From positions 1 to 9,828 of the forward strand of contig JANXVQ010000138.1 in NCBI GenBank assembly GCA_025351545.1: a stretch of DNA of 9,828 bases. Reading direction: 5' to 3'. This DNA is from Spirosoma sp. Lineage in GTDB: Bacteria > Bacteroidota > Bacteroidia > Cytophagales > Spirosomataceae. The notes under the pieces were generated by a model that did not search any database, had not been told where the DNA came from, and worked only from the letters and a program-made list of their open reading frames with translations. This document shows positions 1 through 6,830 of this stretch, in pieces (the first letter of the stretch is position 1; each line of letters begins with the position of its first letter). Both the position numbers and the translations under genes were made by a program.

Positions 1-232
1 GTGTAATTCCTGATTTATACCCGTACCGCTTCATGAATAATCCCGCTGGCAAGGCAACCAGGAAATAGGCAATGTAGGACGCCGAATCTATTAATGCAGA
101 TTGGACATCACTCAATTGACAGGCTTTTTTGAGGTGCGGAATCAGAATTGGATTCAGATTGAGAGCAAATCCCCACAGGAAGAATAGCGAGGTAATCAGG
201 ATGATGGCCAGCCGGGTTTTACGATCAGACAT
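1..232 (-). CDS. FucP-family sugar MFS transporter, N-terminal 77 codons (cut by window edge)
   Basis: This is the start of an inner-membrane sugar:proton symporter of the FucP branch of the major facilitator superfamily. The ATG is at 232-230 and the frame stays open to base 1. Residues 8-27 and about 44-64 are hydrophobic and fit TM1 and TM2. Between them is the family motif FFLWGFALNLNPILIPHL (residues 17-34), and GLFMKRYGYKSG (64-75) matches the loop after TM2. E. coli FucP has the proton-coupling Asp46 in an NLND motif; here the motif is NLNP, with Pro28 at that place. I therefore would not assume fucose as substrate. No Shine-Dalgarno sequence precedes the start. The 121 bases between this gene and the MBL gene (233-353) are AT-rich, and I see no convincing promoter or hairpin in them. 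The family call is firm; the sugar is unknown and most of the protein lies outside the window. Confidence 0.85.
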   Translation of the reverse strand, partial: MSDRKTRLAIILITSLFFLWGFALNLNPILIPHLKKACQLSDVQSALIDSASYIAYFLVALPAGLFMKRYGYKSGIT

Positions 233-353
233 AAGGGTAGCGGTAAATAAGCAGCCGTTTACTGACCGGTATCGCTTATTAACTAAGTAAAAAAAGACGT
301 ATTTATGAATAGAGACGAAAAAGCGAATTATCTAATGAGTGGCCGTATTAATT

Positions 354-1148
354 TTATCTCGAGAAGGCTATTCTTTCATTGGTGGAGCTAACTGTAAATA
401 CCGGCGTCTCCTCAAAGCGGGAAGCGACAATGATCTCGGCACCATCCATATGGGGCGTAAACAAGTCCGTTGCCAGTTGCGGACAATTGTTGTCTTTCGA
501 CAAGTGAGACAGCAATACATGGCTCATAAAATCAGGCTTATGCGTCTTGAAAAGTGCCAGGGCTTGCTGATTGGATAAGTGTCCTTTTCCCCCTCTGATT
601 CTATTTTTGAGAAAATACGGATACCGCCCTTTTTCTAACATATCCTCATCATAATTTGCTTCCAGAAAGGCAGCATGGCACAGTTTGAAGTGGTGAATGA
701 GGTGCTCGCAAGGCGCACCGATATCGGTAAATACACCCACGGTCGTGTCTCGGCCAGCCACGATAAAGCTGTGTGGATCAGACGCGTCATGAAATTTGGG
801 GAAAGCTGTAATGCACAGCTCCCCAATCCAGACGGGCTCGTAGCCCCGCAAAGGACGGAGGGGAAAACCTTTCTGCGGTAAGCCTGAATTATTCAGGGTA
901 TTTGGCGTAATAAAAACCGGCAACTGGTATTTCTTCGCCAGTTGAGGAATCCCCCTGATATGGTCGCTATGCTCGTGGGAAACAAAAATGGCCTTTACTA
1001 AATCGAGGGACAATCCCAGCCGCTGCATTCGTCTTTCGGTTTCCCGGCAGGAGATGCCCGCGTCGATTAAAACAGCTTCCTTCTCATTCCCGACGTAGTA
1101 ACAATTTCCGTTGCTGCCCGAATTTAAGGAGGTAATGAACAATTGCAT
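354..1148 (-). CDS. MBL-fold metallo-hydrolase, YycJ/WalJ-like
   Basis: This is a 264-residue cytosolic metallo-beta-lactamase-fold hydrolase. Residues 58-63 are HEHSDH, the HxHxDH zinc signature. Further expected metal or active-site positions are His120 in KFHDASDP, Asp142 in FTDIG, His190 in GHLSN and His215 in LSHLS. The N-terminus MQLFITSLNSGSNGNCYYVG and the later IDAGIS are hallmarks of the YycJ/WalJ group. In Firmicutes that group sits by the WalKR two-component system and is reported to have 5' exonuclease activity; Bacteroidota members are little studied. I place the start at 1148. The frame is open up to an ATG at 1232, but those 28 extra residues do not resemble the family and would overlap the divergent ATPase gene. 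The ABC importer operon diverges from it with 73 bases between the two starts. Its link to sugar uptake, if any, is not evident. Fold is certain, substrate is not. Confidence 0.9.
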   Translation of the reverse strand: MQLFITSLNSGSNGNCYYVGNEKEAVLIDAGISCRETERRMQRLGLSLDLVKAIFVSHEHSDHIRGIPQLAKKYQLPVFITPNTLNNSGLPQKGFPLRPLRGYEPVWIGELCITAFPKFHDASDPHSFIVAGRDTTVGVFTDIGAPCEHLIHHFKLCHAAFLEANYDEDMLEKGRYPYFLKNRIRGGKGHLSNQQALALFKTHKPDFMSHVLLSHLSKDNNCPQLATDLFTPHMDGAEIIVASRFEETPVFTVSSTNERIAFSR

Positions 1149-1221
1149 AAGTACTAAAGAAAGGGTAAAATTTGACACTAAGTTCCTTGTACGATTCACA
1201 ATTGACACCAGCCAATAGATT
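1149..1221. promoter_or_regulatory. Divergent promoter region with a TTGACAC direct repeat
   Basis: These 73 bases separate the divergent starts of the MBL gene and the ABC importer operon. TTGACAC occurs twice in the same orientation, at 1172-1178 and 1202-1208, exactly 30 bp apart (about three helical turns). With flanks, 9 of 11 positions agree (1170-1180 against 1200-1210). A weak Bacteroidota-type promoter for the operon is possible: TTG at 1143-1145, 20 bp, then TAAAATTTG at 1166-1174, which has one base too many inside the TAnnTTTG box. The first repeat would overlap its -7 element, as expected for an operator. All of this is inference from position. I found no clear promoter for the MBL gene. 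Confidence 0.35.
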
Positions 1222-2721
1222 ATGCCTGCCAATCAGGATTACATTCTCAGCGTATCTGGCTTAACGAAAACATTTTCGGGGGTAAAGGCGCTGGATAACG
1301 TCCAATTGGCCGTAAAGAAAGGTGAAGTTCACGCCCTGATGGGTGAAAACGGCGCGGGTAAATCCACATTCATGAAGCTGTTGATCGGCCTTCTCACACC
1401 CGATGCCGGTGACATTATTTTTGACGGTAAACCCTTAAAAACCAGCAATGTCAGGGAGATATTGAAGCAAGGTATGTCAATGATTCATCAGGAGATTTTG
1501 GTTGTTCCCGAATTGACAGTCGCGCAGAATATCTTTCTGGGTCGGGAGACAGGAAACAGTTTATTTGGCTGGCTGGACGACAGAAACCGAACCAAACAGG
1601 CTGACGAACTTCTCAAGCAAATGGGTCTAACCATACGACCCACGGCAAAAATGAAGTACCTGAGCGTGGCAGAAATGCAGATGGTCGAGATTGCCAAAGC
1701 CATCTCGAACGACGCCAAAGTGATCATCATGGATGAGCCCACTTCTGCCCTATCCGATAAAGAAGTAGCTACACTTTTCCGTATTATCGGCGATCTGACC
1801 AAAAAAGGCGTCGCTATCATTTACATCTCGCACAAAATGGACGAGATATTTGCCATCGCTGATACGATTACGGTGTTGAGAGATGGCAAGTACATCGTTA
1901 CCAAACCGGCTTCTGAATTTGATGCCAATACGCTGATAACTTTGATGGTTGGCCGCGAAATAGACACGCTGTTTCCGATTAATTTGAGTCCGAAAGGTCC
2001 GGAGATTCTCTCCGTTAAAAACCTCAGCACCAGCGGGAAATTTTCCGACATCAACTTTGCCGTTCATGCCGGAGAGGTGCTGGGAATAGCGGGGCTGATG
2101 GGTGCCGGCAGAACTGAAATCGCCCGCGCTATTTTTGGTTTGGATCGCATCGGTCGTGGCGAAATCCGTATCAAAGGCAAAAAAGTAAACATAAAATCTC
2201 CGCACGATGCTATCCAGCATGGAATAGGCTATGTTAGTGAGGATCGAAAAAAATGGGGTTTCATTCCCCGCTTGTCGGTCAGGCACAACATTACGCTGGC
2301 AAGCTTATCGACACTGGCGAGAGGGCTGTTCATTCAGTCTGAACGTGAAGCAGAAATAGCCACGACCATGATGGCTGATTTGAAAATAAAAGCGTCCAGC
2401 CCGAATCAACAGGTGATTTATCTTAGCGGAGGGAACCAGCAAAAAGTAGTCATCGCCAGGGTTCTTCTGTCTAAACCCGCTTTGGTCATCCTCGACGAAC
2501 CAACCCGCGGCATTGACGTAGGTGCCAAAGCCGAGATCTACCGACTAATCAATCAACTGACTACCACTGGAATAGCGGTTATTATGATTTCGTCGGAGCT
2601 TCCCGAAATAGTGGGCATGAGTGATCGCGTGCTTGTTCTGTCGAAAGGAAAACAAACGGCCATGCTGTCACGGACAGAGGCTACTCAGGAAACGATCATG
2701 CACTATGCGATGCAATCTTAA
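1222..2721 (+). CDS. CUT2 sugar ABC importer ATPase with two NBDs (RbsA/MglA/XylG-like)
   Basis: This 499-residue cytosolic ATPase energises import of a monosaccharide or polyol through the permease encoded next. Two fused nucleotide-binding domains, typical of the CUT2 class, are visible. NBD1 has Walker A GENGAGKST (41-49), Q-loop Gln90, signature LSVAEMQ (147-153), Walker B VIIMDEP (167-173) and H-loop His204. NBD2 has a degenerate Walker A, GLMGAGRTE (291-299), with Arg in place of the catalytic Lys, signature LSGGNQQ (401-407), Walker B LVILDEP (421-427), and SSEL where the H-loop His would be. This asymmetry, with one competent and one degenerate site, is normal for RbsA and MglA. Length matches the family. 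It is the first gene of a three-gene operon, with 23 bases to the permease gene. The family is certain; the substrate cannot be read from this subunit. Confidence 0.95.
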   Translation: MPANQDYILSVSGLTKTFSGVKALDNVQLAVKKGEVHALMGENGAGKSTFMKLLIGLLTPDAGDIIFDGKPLKTSNVREILKQGMSMIHQEILVVPELTVAQNIFLGRETGNSLFGWLDDRNRTKQADELLKQMGLTIRPTAKMKYLSVAEMQMVEIAKAISNDAKVIIMDEPTSALSDKEVATLFRIIGDLTKKGVAIIYISHKMDEIFAIADTITVLRDGKYIVTKPASEFDANTLITLMVGREIDTLFPINLSPKGPEILSVKNLSTSGKFSDINFAVHAGEVLGIAGLMGAGRTEIARAIFGLDRIGRGEIRIKGKKVNIKSPHDAIQHGIGYVSEDRKKWGFIPRLSVRHNITLASLSTLARGLFIQSEREAEIATTMMADLKIKASSPNQQVIYLSGGNQQKVVIARVLLSKPALVILDEPTRGIDVGAKAEIYRLINQLTTTGIAVIMISSELPEIVGMSDRVLVLSKGKQTAMLSRTEATQETIMHYAMQS

Positions 2722-2744
2722 TCGCCAACATCTCACCACAATCA

Positions 2745-3731
2745 ATGAAAAACAGCTTTACTACGTATTTCAATCAAACTGGCGATTCCTATAAAACACG
2801 CATTCGCGGCATTGGCCAATATGGACTTCTTATCGCCTTTGCCTTGATTTGCCTCGCTCTCTCCCTATCGACATCAACCTTTCTGACGGTTCAGAACCTG
2901 ATGATTATTTTGACGCAGGTATCCATAAATGCGTTGCTGGCATTCGGCGTTACGTTTGTCATTATAGCGGGCGGCATCGACTTGTCGATTGGCTCAATGG
3001 TAGCCGTTACAGGTGTCGTGGCGGCTTCTTTTGCTCATCAGGATACGTATCCGGTGGCTGTTCCCATATCTATGGGGCTGCTGGCCGGTCTGCTTTTCGG
3101 TGCTTTTAACGGATTCATTATTACCCGAAGTAAAGTACCGCCTTTCATTGTCACGTTAGGCACCATGACGATTGGCCGGGGACTGGCGCTCATCGTGAGC
3201 AAAGGGCGGCCGATATCCAACTTGTCCGATTCCTTCAACTTCATTGGCGGAGGTAAAATCCTGGGAATACCAACGCTTATTATCATTCTGATCGTGCTGT
3301 TCATCGTCTGCTCCATCGTGCTCAAAAGAACCGTTTTGGGCCGATACATTTACGCCGTTGGTGGGAATGAACAAGCCGCCAAAGCATCAGGAATCCAATT
3401 GAATAAAGTCAAGATGGTCGTTTATACGCTCTGCGGAGGCCTGGCTGCTTTGGCGGGAATCCTGTTGACATCCCGCATTACAACGGGACAACCAAACGCA
3501 GGAACGGGCTTTGAGCTTGATGCCATTGCGGCTGCCATTATTGGGGGAACCAGCACGTCGGGCGGAACCGGAACGATGACAGGCACCTTACTTGGGGCTT
3601 TATTAATCGGTGTAATCAGTAATGGCCTGGATCTGCTTAACGTAACGTCCTATTATCAACAGGTAGTAATGGGCGTCATCATTATTGGAGCGGTAGTTTT
3701 GGATAGTATGAATCACACGAATAACGACTAA
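2745..3731 (+). CDS. CUT2 sugar ABC importer permease (RbsC-like)
   Basis: This is the 328-residue inner-membrane permease that forms the homodimeric channel of the importer. It is strongly hydrophobic, with about eight to ten membrane segments. It carries the CUT2 permease signatures: GVTFVIIAGGIDLSIGS (68-84), the cytoplasmic ATPase-coupling stretch AVGGNEQAAKASGI (204-217), and GTGFELDAIAAAIIGGTS (253-270) followed by a glycine-rich turn. Length is close to E. coli RbsC (321 residues). The start has no Shine-Dalgarno sequence, as is usual in Bacteroidota. It is co-directional with the ATPase gene 23 bases before it and the binding-protein gene 20 bases after it, so the three are almost certainly co-transcribed. 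Specificity within the family (ribose, xylose, galactose, inositol, others) cannot be settled from sequence. Confidence 0.95.
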   Translation: MKNSFTTYFNQTGDSYKTRIRGIGQYGLLIAFALICLALSLSTSTFLTVQNLMIILTQVSINALLAFGVTFVIIAGGIDLSIGSMVAVTGVVAASFAHQDTYPVAVPISMGLLAGLLFGAFNGFIITRSKVPPFIVTLGTMTIGRGLALIVSKGRPISNLSDSFNFIGGGKILGIPTLIIILIVLFIVCSIVLKRTVLGRYIYAVGGNEQAAKASGIQLNKVKMVVYTLCGGLAALAGILLTSRITTGQPNAGTGFELDAIAAAIIGGTSTSGGTGTMTGTLLGALLIGVISNGLDLLNVTSYYQQVVMGVIIIGAVVLDSMNHTNND

Positions 3732-3751
3732 AAACCCTTAATTAACTTAAA

Positions 3752-4705
3752 ATGAGACGACTACAAGCAATATTGACTATAAATGTCTTTTTCTTTTCTG
3801 TATTGTTTACAAACTGCAATCAGTCAACGACAAACGACAAAAACCAGACCGAAGGCGGTAAGAAACTCATTGTTGGTATCACTATGCTCAGCATGCAGAA
3901 TGAATTCATTGTCAATGTGCATGACGAAATGGTGAAAAAGGCTCAGGAATCAGACATTGACCTAATCACTGTCGATGCCGAGCGATCGGCCTTGAAACAG
4001 GTCGAACAGGTCGAGAGTTTTATTGCCCAAAAAGTGGATGCGATCATCATGAATCCCTGCGAAGTGGAAGCCAGTTCCCCAGCCGTAGCCAAGGCACTGG
4101 CAGCCAAAATTCCGATCATCAATGTAAACTCGGAGACAAGTGCAAAACCATCGGCTTTTGTTGGTTCCGATGATGTAGAATCGGCCCGAATCGCCATGAA
4201 ATTCATTGCCGACAAATTGGGCGGAAAAGGCAATGTGGTAATGATGCACGGTTATATGGGTCAGGCAGCACAGATAAAAAGGGAACAGGGCGCACGAGAG
4301 ATTCTGAAGCAATACCCAAACCTGAAACTTATTGCCAATCAGACGGCCGAATGGGATCGGGCTCAAGCAATGTCATTGATGGAAAACTGGATTCAGTCGT
4401 TTGGTCCAAAGATTAATGCGGTGTTCGCCCACAACGATGAAATGGGTCTGGGAGCCGTAAAAGCCTTAACCGACGCCGGGCTGAAAGACAAGGTTATTGT
4501 TGTCAGTATCGATGCGATTCCCGATGCTTTACAAGCCGTTAAAAAAGGAACATTAGACGCTACAGTTTTCCAGAATGCCGGACAGCAGGGTGCAAAAGCC
4601 ATTGAAACAGCCATCAAAGCCGCAAAAGGGCAACCCTACGATAAAGAAACGATTATCCCTTTTCAGCTAGTCACCAAAGACAATTTGAGTAAATTTTTGA
4701 AGTAA
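3752..4705 (+). CDS. CUT2 substrate-binding lipoprotein (RbsB-like, ligand probably not ribose)
   Basis: This 317-residue periplasmic-binding-protein-fold protein captures the ligand and delivers it to the permease. A basic, hydrophobic leader ends in VLFTNC, so Cys22 is the likely lipidation site; Asn at -1 is unusual for a lipobox. No acidic export signal follows, which fits anchoring on the periplasmic face of the inner membrane. Hand alignment to E. coli RbsB shows several ligand positions kept: Asn50, Phe52, Asn101, Asn228 (AHNDEM), Asp254 and Gln274. Phe164 is replaced by Trp201. RbsB Asp89-Arg90 becomes Asn126-Ser127 (NVNSET), and the Arg141 position becomes Ile175. Losing both ribose-contacting arginines argues for another ligand, perhaps a different pentose or a polyol. 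It is the last gene of the importer operon and is followed by a strong hairpin. The family is certain; the ligand shift is inference from an alignment by eye. Confidence 0.93.
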   Translation: MRRLQAILTINVFFFSVLFTNCNQSTTNDKNQTEGGKKLIVGITMLSMQNEFIVNVHDEMVKKAQESDIDLITVDAERSALKQVEQVESFIAQKVDAIIMNPCEVEASSPAVAKALAAKIPIINVNSETSAKPSAFVGSDDVESARIAMKFIADKLGGKGNVVMMHGYMGQAAQIKREQGAREILKQYPNLKLIANQTAEWDRAQAMSLMENWIQSFGPKINAVFAHNDEMGLGAVKALTDAGLKDKVIVVSIDAIPDALQAVKKGTLDATVFQNAGQQGAKAIETAIKAAKGQPYDKETIIPFQLVTKDNLSKFLK

Positions 4706-4769
4706 CAGGTTGTCTAAAGACAGCCAACTGATGCCTTTCCATCATCAAACAAGGTTAGCTTATGCATCA

Positions 4770-4817
4770 TTTAGTTGGCCGGTGTGACCCTTGAAGGGGT
4801 TATACCGGCCAACTAAA
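4770..4817. terminator. 48-nt hairpin between convergent genes, probable bidirectional terminator
   Basis: The arms 4770-4783 (TTTAGTTGGCCGGT) and 4804-4817 are perfect reverse complements. Pairing continues inward through 4784-4791 with 4796-4803, including a few G-U pairs in the plus-strand RNA, and closes on the loop TGAA (4792-4795). That gives an uninterrupted stem of about 22 bp. It lies 64 bases after the importer operon and 33 bases after the end of the convergent ABC exporter gene, where a two-way terminator is expected. No U-tract follows in either direction apart from the AAA/TTT at the stem base, so it may instead work by blocking 3' exonucleases. Confidence 0.7.
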
Positions 4818-4850
4818 CAGCGGGGATTATTATTGATTGAACACTCTGAC

Positions 4851-6647
4851 TTAATTAACGGACAAGACTTTTTTCTCGGGCCCGGAAACCTCCTTCCGTT
4901 CGCCGATTTGCTGCCGCCACATGGCGTAATAAAGCCCTTTCTGCATCAAGAGATCGGCATGGGCTCCCTCTTCGGCTACATGGCCCCGTTCCAGTACAAT
5001 AATTCGATCGGCGTGTAGAATCGTGCTCAACCGGTGGGCAATCAATATGGTGATGTGCTGCCGGGAACCCGAAAGTTGGCGTACGGTCTTGCCAATTTCT
5101 TCTTCGGTGAGCGAGTCCAGAGCAGAGGTGGCTTCGTCAAACACCAGCAACGTTGGGTGCCGCAATAACGCACGAGCGATGCTCAGCCGTTGTTTTTCGC
5201 CACCCGATACCTTCACGCCACCTTCGCCAATAACCGTATCAAGCCCCTGCGGAGCCCGGTTAAGGAGTGTATCAGCAGCGGCCTGATGCAGGGCTAGCAG
5301 ACATTCCTCGTCGGTGGCCTGGGGTGCCACAAATCGCAGGTTTTCGCGAATAGTACCAGCAAAAAGTTGCGTATCCTGCGTAACAAATCCGATTTGCTCA
5401 CGCAACTCGTCTAAATCAATTTCCGAACCGGGAATATCATTATAGAGTATTTGACCCGCTAACGGCTGATAAAGACCCACTAATAATTTTACCAGCGTTG
5501 TTTTTCCCGAGCCTGACGGCCCTACAAAGGCAATAGTTTCTCCGAGTTTTGCCGTAAACGAAATACCGTCGAGTGCCGGAACATCGGCCGAGAGATGTTT
5601 AAAGCGTACACGATCAAAAGTGAGCGTTTGGATTTTATTAATCGCCTGTGGATGAAGCGGCTTCGCATCGCGCGGGGTATCAAGAATCTGTTGGAAGTTG
5701 GCCAGCGACACTTCCGTTTCCCGGTAAATGTTAATAATGTTTCCAAGCTCCTGCAATGGCCCAAAAATGGCGAAGGAATAAATAAAGAGTGAGAAAAATT
5801 CACCCACCGTAATGCGTCCCTGAACGACCAGGAATAACATGAGCAACATGATGGCATTGCGCAGCAAATTCACAAACGTGCCCTGTACAAACGAAAGAGA
5901 GCGTATGTAGCGAACTTTCTTTAGCTCCAGACGAAGAATTTTTTCGGTTGTCGCATTTAAGCGCTCGGTTTCCTGCTGAGCCAGACCCAGACTTTTCACC
6001 AGCTCAATATTACGCAGACTTTCGGTAGTTGACCCCGCCAGAGCCGTCGTTTCGGCAACGATGGTCTTTTGGACTATTTTAATTTTTTTGCTCAGTAACG
6101 AGCTCACAAAACCAAGCAGCGGAATTGTCAGGAAATAAGCGGGAGCAATGGGCCAGTAAACGGTACTGGCATACCACATAACAAATATAATTCCGACAAC
6201 GGAGGTAAATAATACGTTAACGAATGACTGGATAAGCTTTTCAACATCGGACCGCACCTTTTGGAGTTTGCCTAATGTCTCCCCCGACCGCTGGTCTTCA
6301 AATACCTGATAAGGCAACTCCAGCGAATGCCGAAGTCCATCGGTATAAAGCCGGGCACCCAGTCGCTGGGTGATAACGTTGACGTAGTAATCCTGAAAAT
6401 TCTTTGCAATCCGGCTAACCATCGCTACACCCAATGCCTGCAAAATAAGAAGGCCGGCTCCATCACCCAGGAACCGCCAAAAGTTCATGTCTTGCAATCC
6501 CCCGCCGGGCTTAACTACGTACTGATCAATGATTTTACGAAAAATATAGGGGTCAAGTAAGGAGAAAACCTGATTTACAGCGGCCAGAAACAAAGCAAGT
6601 ATCAGCAAGCCCCAGTAATGGCGCAGATAGGAGTAAAGTAATTGCAT
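4851..6647 (-). CDS. ABC exporter half-transporter, MsbA/BmrA-like (fused TMD-NBD)
   Basis: This 598-residue inner-membrane ABC exporter subunit probably acts as a homodimer. The N-terminal part has about six membrane segments (roughly residues 12-32, 60-80, 140-160, 163-185, 258-276, 280-300). The NBD starts near 340, with Walker A GPSGSGKTT (376-384), Q-loop Gln424, signature VSGGEKQ (480-486), Walker B LLVFDEATSALD (500-511; Asp504, catalytic Glu505) and H-loop His538. Every ATPase motif is intact, so the protein should be active. Domain order and length fit type IV exporters such as MsbA, Sav1866 and multidrug half-transporters. The substrate, whether lipid, drug or peptide, cannot be told from sequence. 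It lies downstream of the GT9 gene on the same strand, but a hairpin terminator separates them, so it is probably transcribed alone. It ends convergent to the importer operon across the 4770-4817 hairpin. Confidence 0.93.
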   Translation of the reverse strand: MQLLYSYLRHYWGLLILALFLAAVNQVFSLLDPYIFRKIIDQYVVKPGGGLQDMNFWRFLGDGAGLLILQALGVAMVSRIAKNFQDYYVNVITQRLGARLYTDGLRHSLELPYQVFEDQRSGETLGKLQKVRSDVEKLIQSFVNVLFTSVVGIIFVMWYASTVYWPIAPAYFLTIPLLGFVSSLLSKKIKIVQKTIVAETTALAGSTTESLRNIELVKSLGLAQQETERLNATTEKILRLELKKVRYIRSLSFVQGTFVNLLRNAIMLLMLFLVVQGRITVGEFFSLFIYSFAIFGPLQELGNIINIYRETEVSLANFQQILDTPRDAKPLHPQAINKIQTLTFDRVRFKHLSADVPALDGISFTAKLGETIAFVGPSGSGKTTLVKLLVGLYQPLAGQILYNDIPGSEIDLDELREQIGFVTQDTQLFAGTIRENLRFVAPQATDEECLLALHQAAADTLLNRAPQGLDTVIGEGGVKVSGGEKQRLSIARALLRHPTLLVFDEATSALDSLTEEEIGKTVRQLSGSRQHITILIAHRLSTILHADRIIVLERGHVAEEGAHADLLMQKGLYYAMWRQQIGERKEVSGPEKKVLSVN

Positions 6648-6685
6648 AAATAGAAGTTGGTGGTTGTATAATGTACTGAACGTAA

Positions 6686-6714
6686 CAACTATACAGGGGT
6701 TGGTAGTTTCCCAA
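6686..6714 (-). promoter_or_regulatory. Weak candidate Bacteroidota promoter for the ABC exporter gene
   Basis: Read on the minus strand, TATAGTTG (6693-6686) matches the TAnnTTTG -7 box with one mismatch, and TTG (6714-6712) lies 18 bp upstream, slightly short of the usual 19-21. It would place a transcript start about 30-35 bases before the exporter ATG at 6647, downstream of the GT9 terminator hairpin. The match is marginal and could be chance. Confidence 0.28.
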
Positions 6715-6747
6715 TACCGACAAACAGGTTGGGAATGCTGGCAAAAT

Positions 6748-6803
6748 AAGAGTGATGCCCGGTAGCGTGTAATGAATTTTACACGCTACCGGTCATCACT
6801 CTT
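6748..6803 (-). terminator. Strong hairpin terminator after the GT9 gene
   Basis: On the plus strand, 6748-6757 pairs with 6794-6803 (10 bp), followed by one C-T mismatch (6758 and 6793). Then 6759-6772 pairs with 6779-6792 (14 bp), closing on a 6-base loop at 6773-6778. In the minus-strand transcript the stem begins 27 bases after the GT9 stop codon region and is followed by ATTTTG, a short U-rich tract. Position, strength and U-run fit an intrinsic terminator that separates GT9 from the exporter gene. Confidence 0.75.
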
Positions 6804-6830
6804 TAGGCTATTGATCTATAAATCTATCGT

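Noticed and set aside
233..353. Gap between the FucP-like and MBL genes searched for promoter, hairpin or small RNA
   Set aside because: AT-rich with short T-runs, but no TTTG/TAnnTTTG pair at correct spacing and only a 5-bp imperfect stem.
1149..1232. 28-residue N-terminal extension of the MBL protein starting at 1232
   Set aside because: It does not resemble the family, whose proteins begin at the ITSLNSGSNGNCYYVG motif, and it would overlap the divergent ATPase start at 1222.
2286..2303. Degenerate second NBD of the importer ATPase as a sign of decay
   Set aside because: Arg in the second Walker A and loss of the second H-loop His are normal in RbsA/MglA-type proteins; the first NBD is intact.
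4706..4730. Small imperfect stem just after the binding-protein stop (TGTC-TAAA-GACA with flanks)
   Set aside because: Only four clean pairs plus a bulge; the much stronger hairpin at 4770-4817 follows.
6553..6744. Small minus-strand ORF upstream of and overlapping the exporter start
   Set aside because: It is a different frame over the exporter N-terminus and intergenic DNA, with no recognisable features.
4770..6803. The two long hairpins as terminal inverted repeats of a mobile element around the exporter gene
   Set aside because: The hairpins are unrelated in sequence, each is self-complementary, there is no transposase and no target duplication; terminators explain them better.
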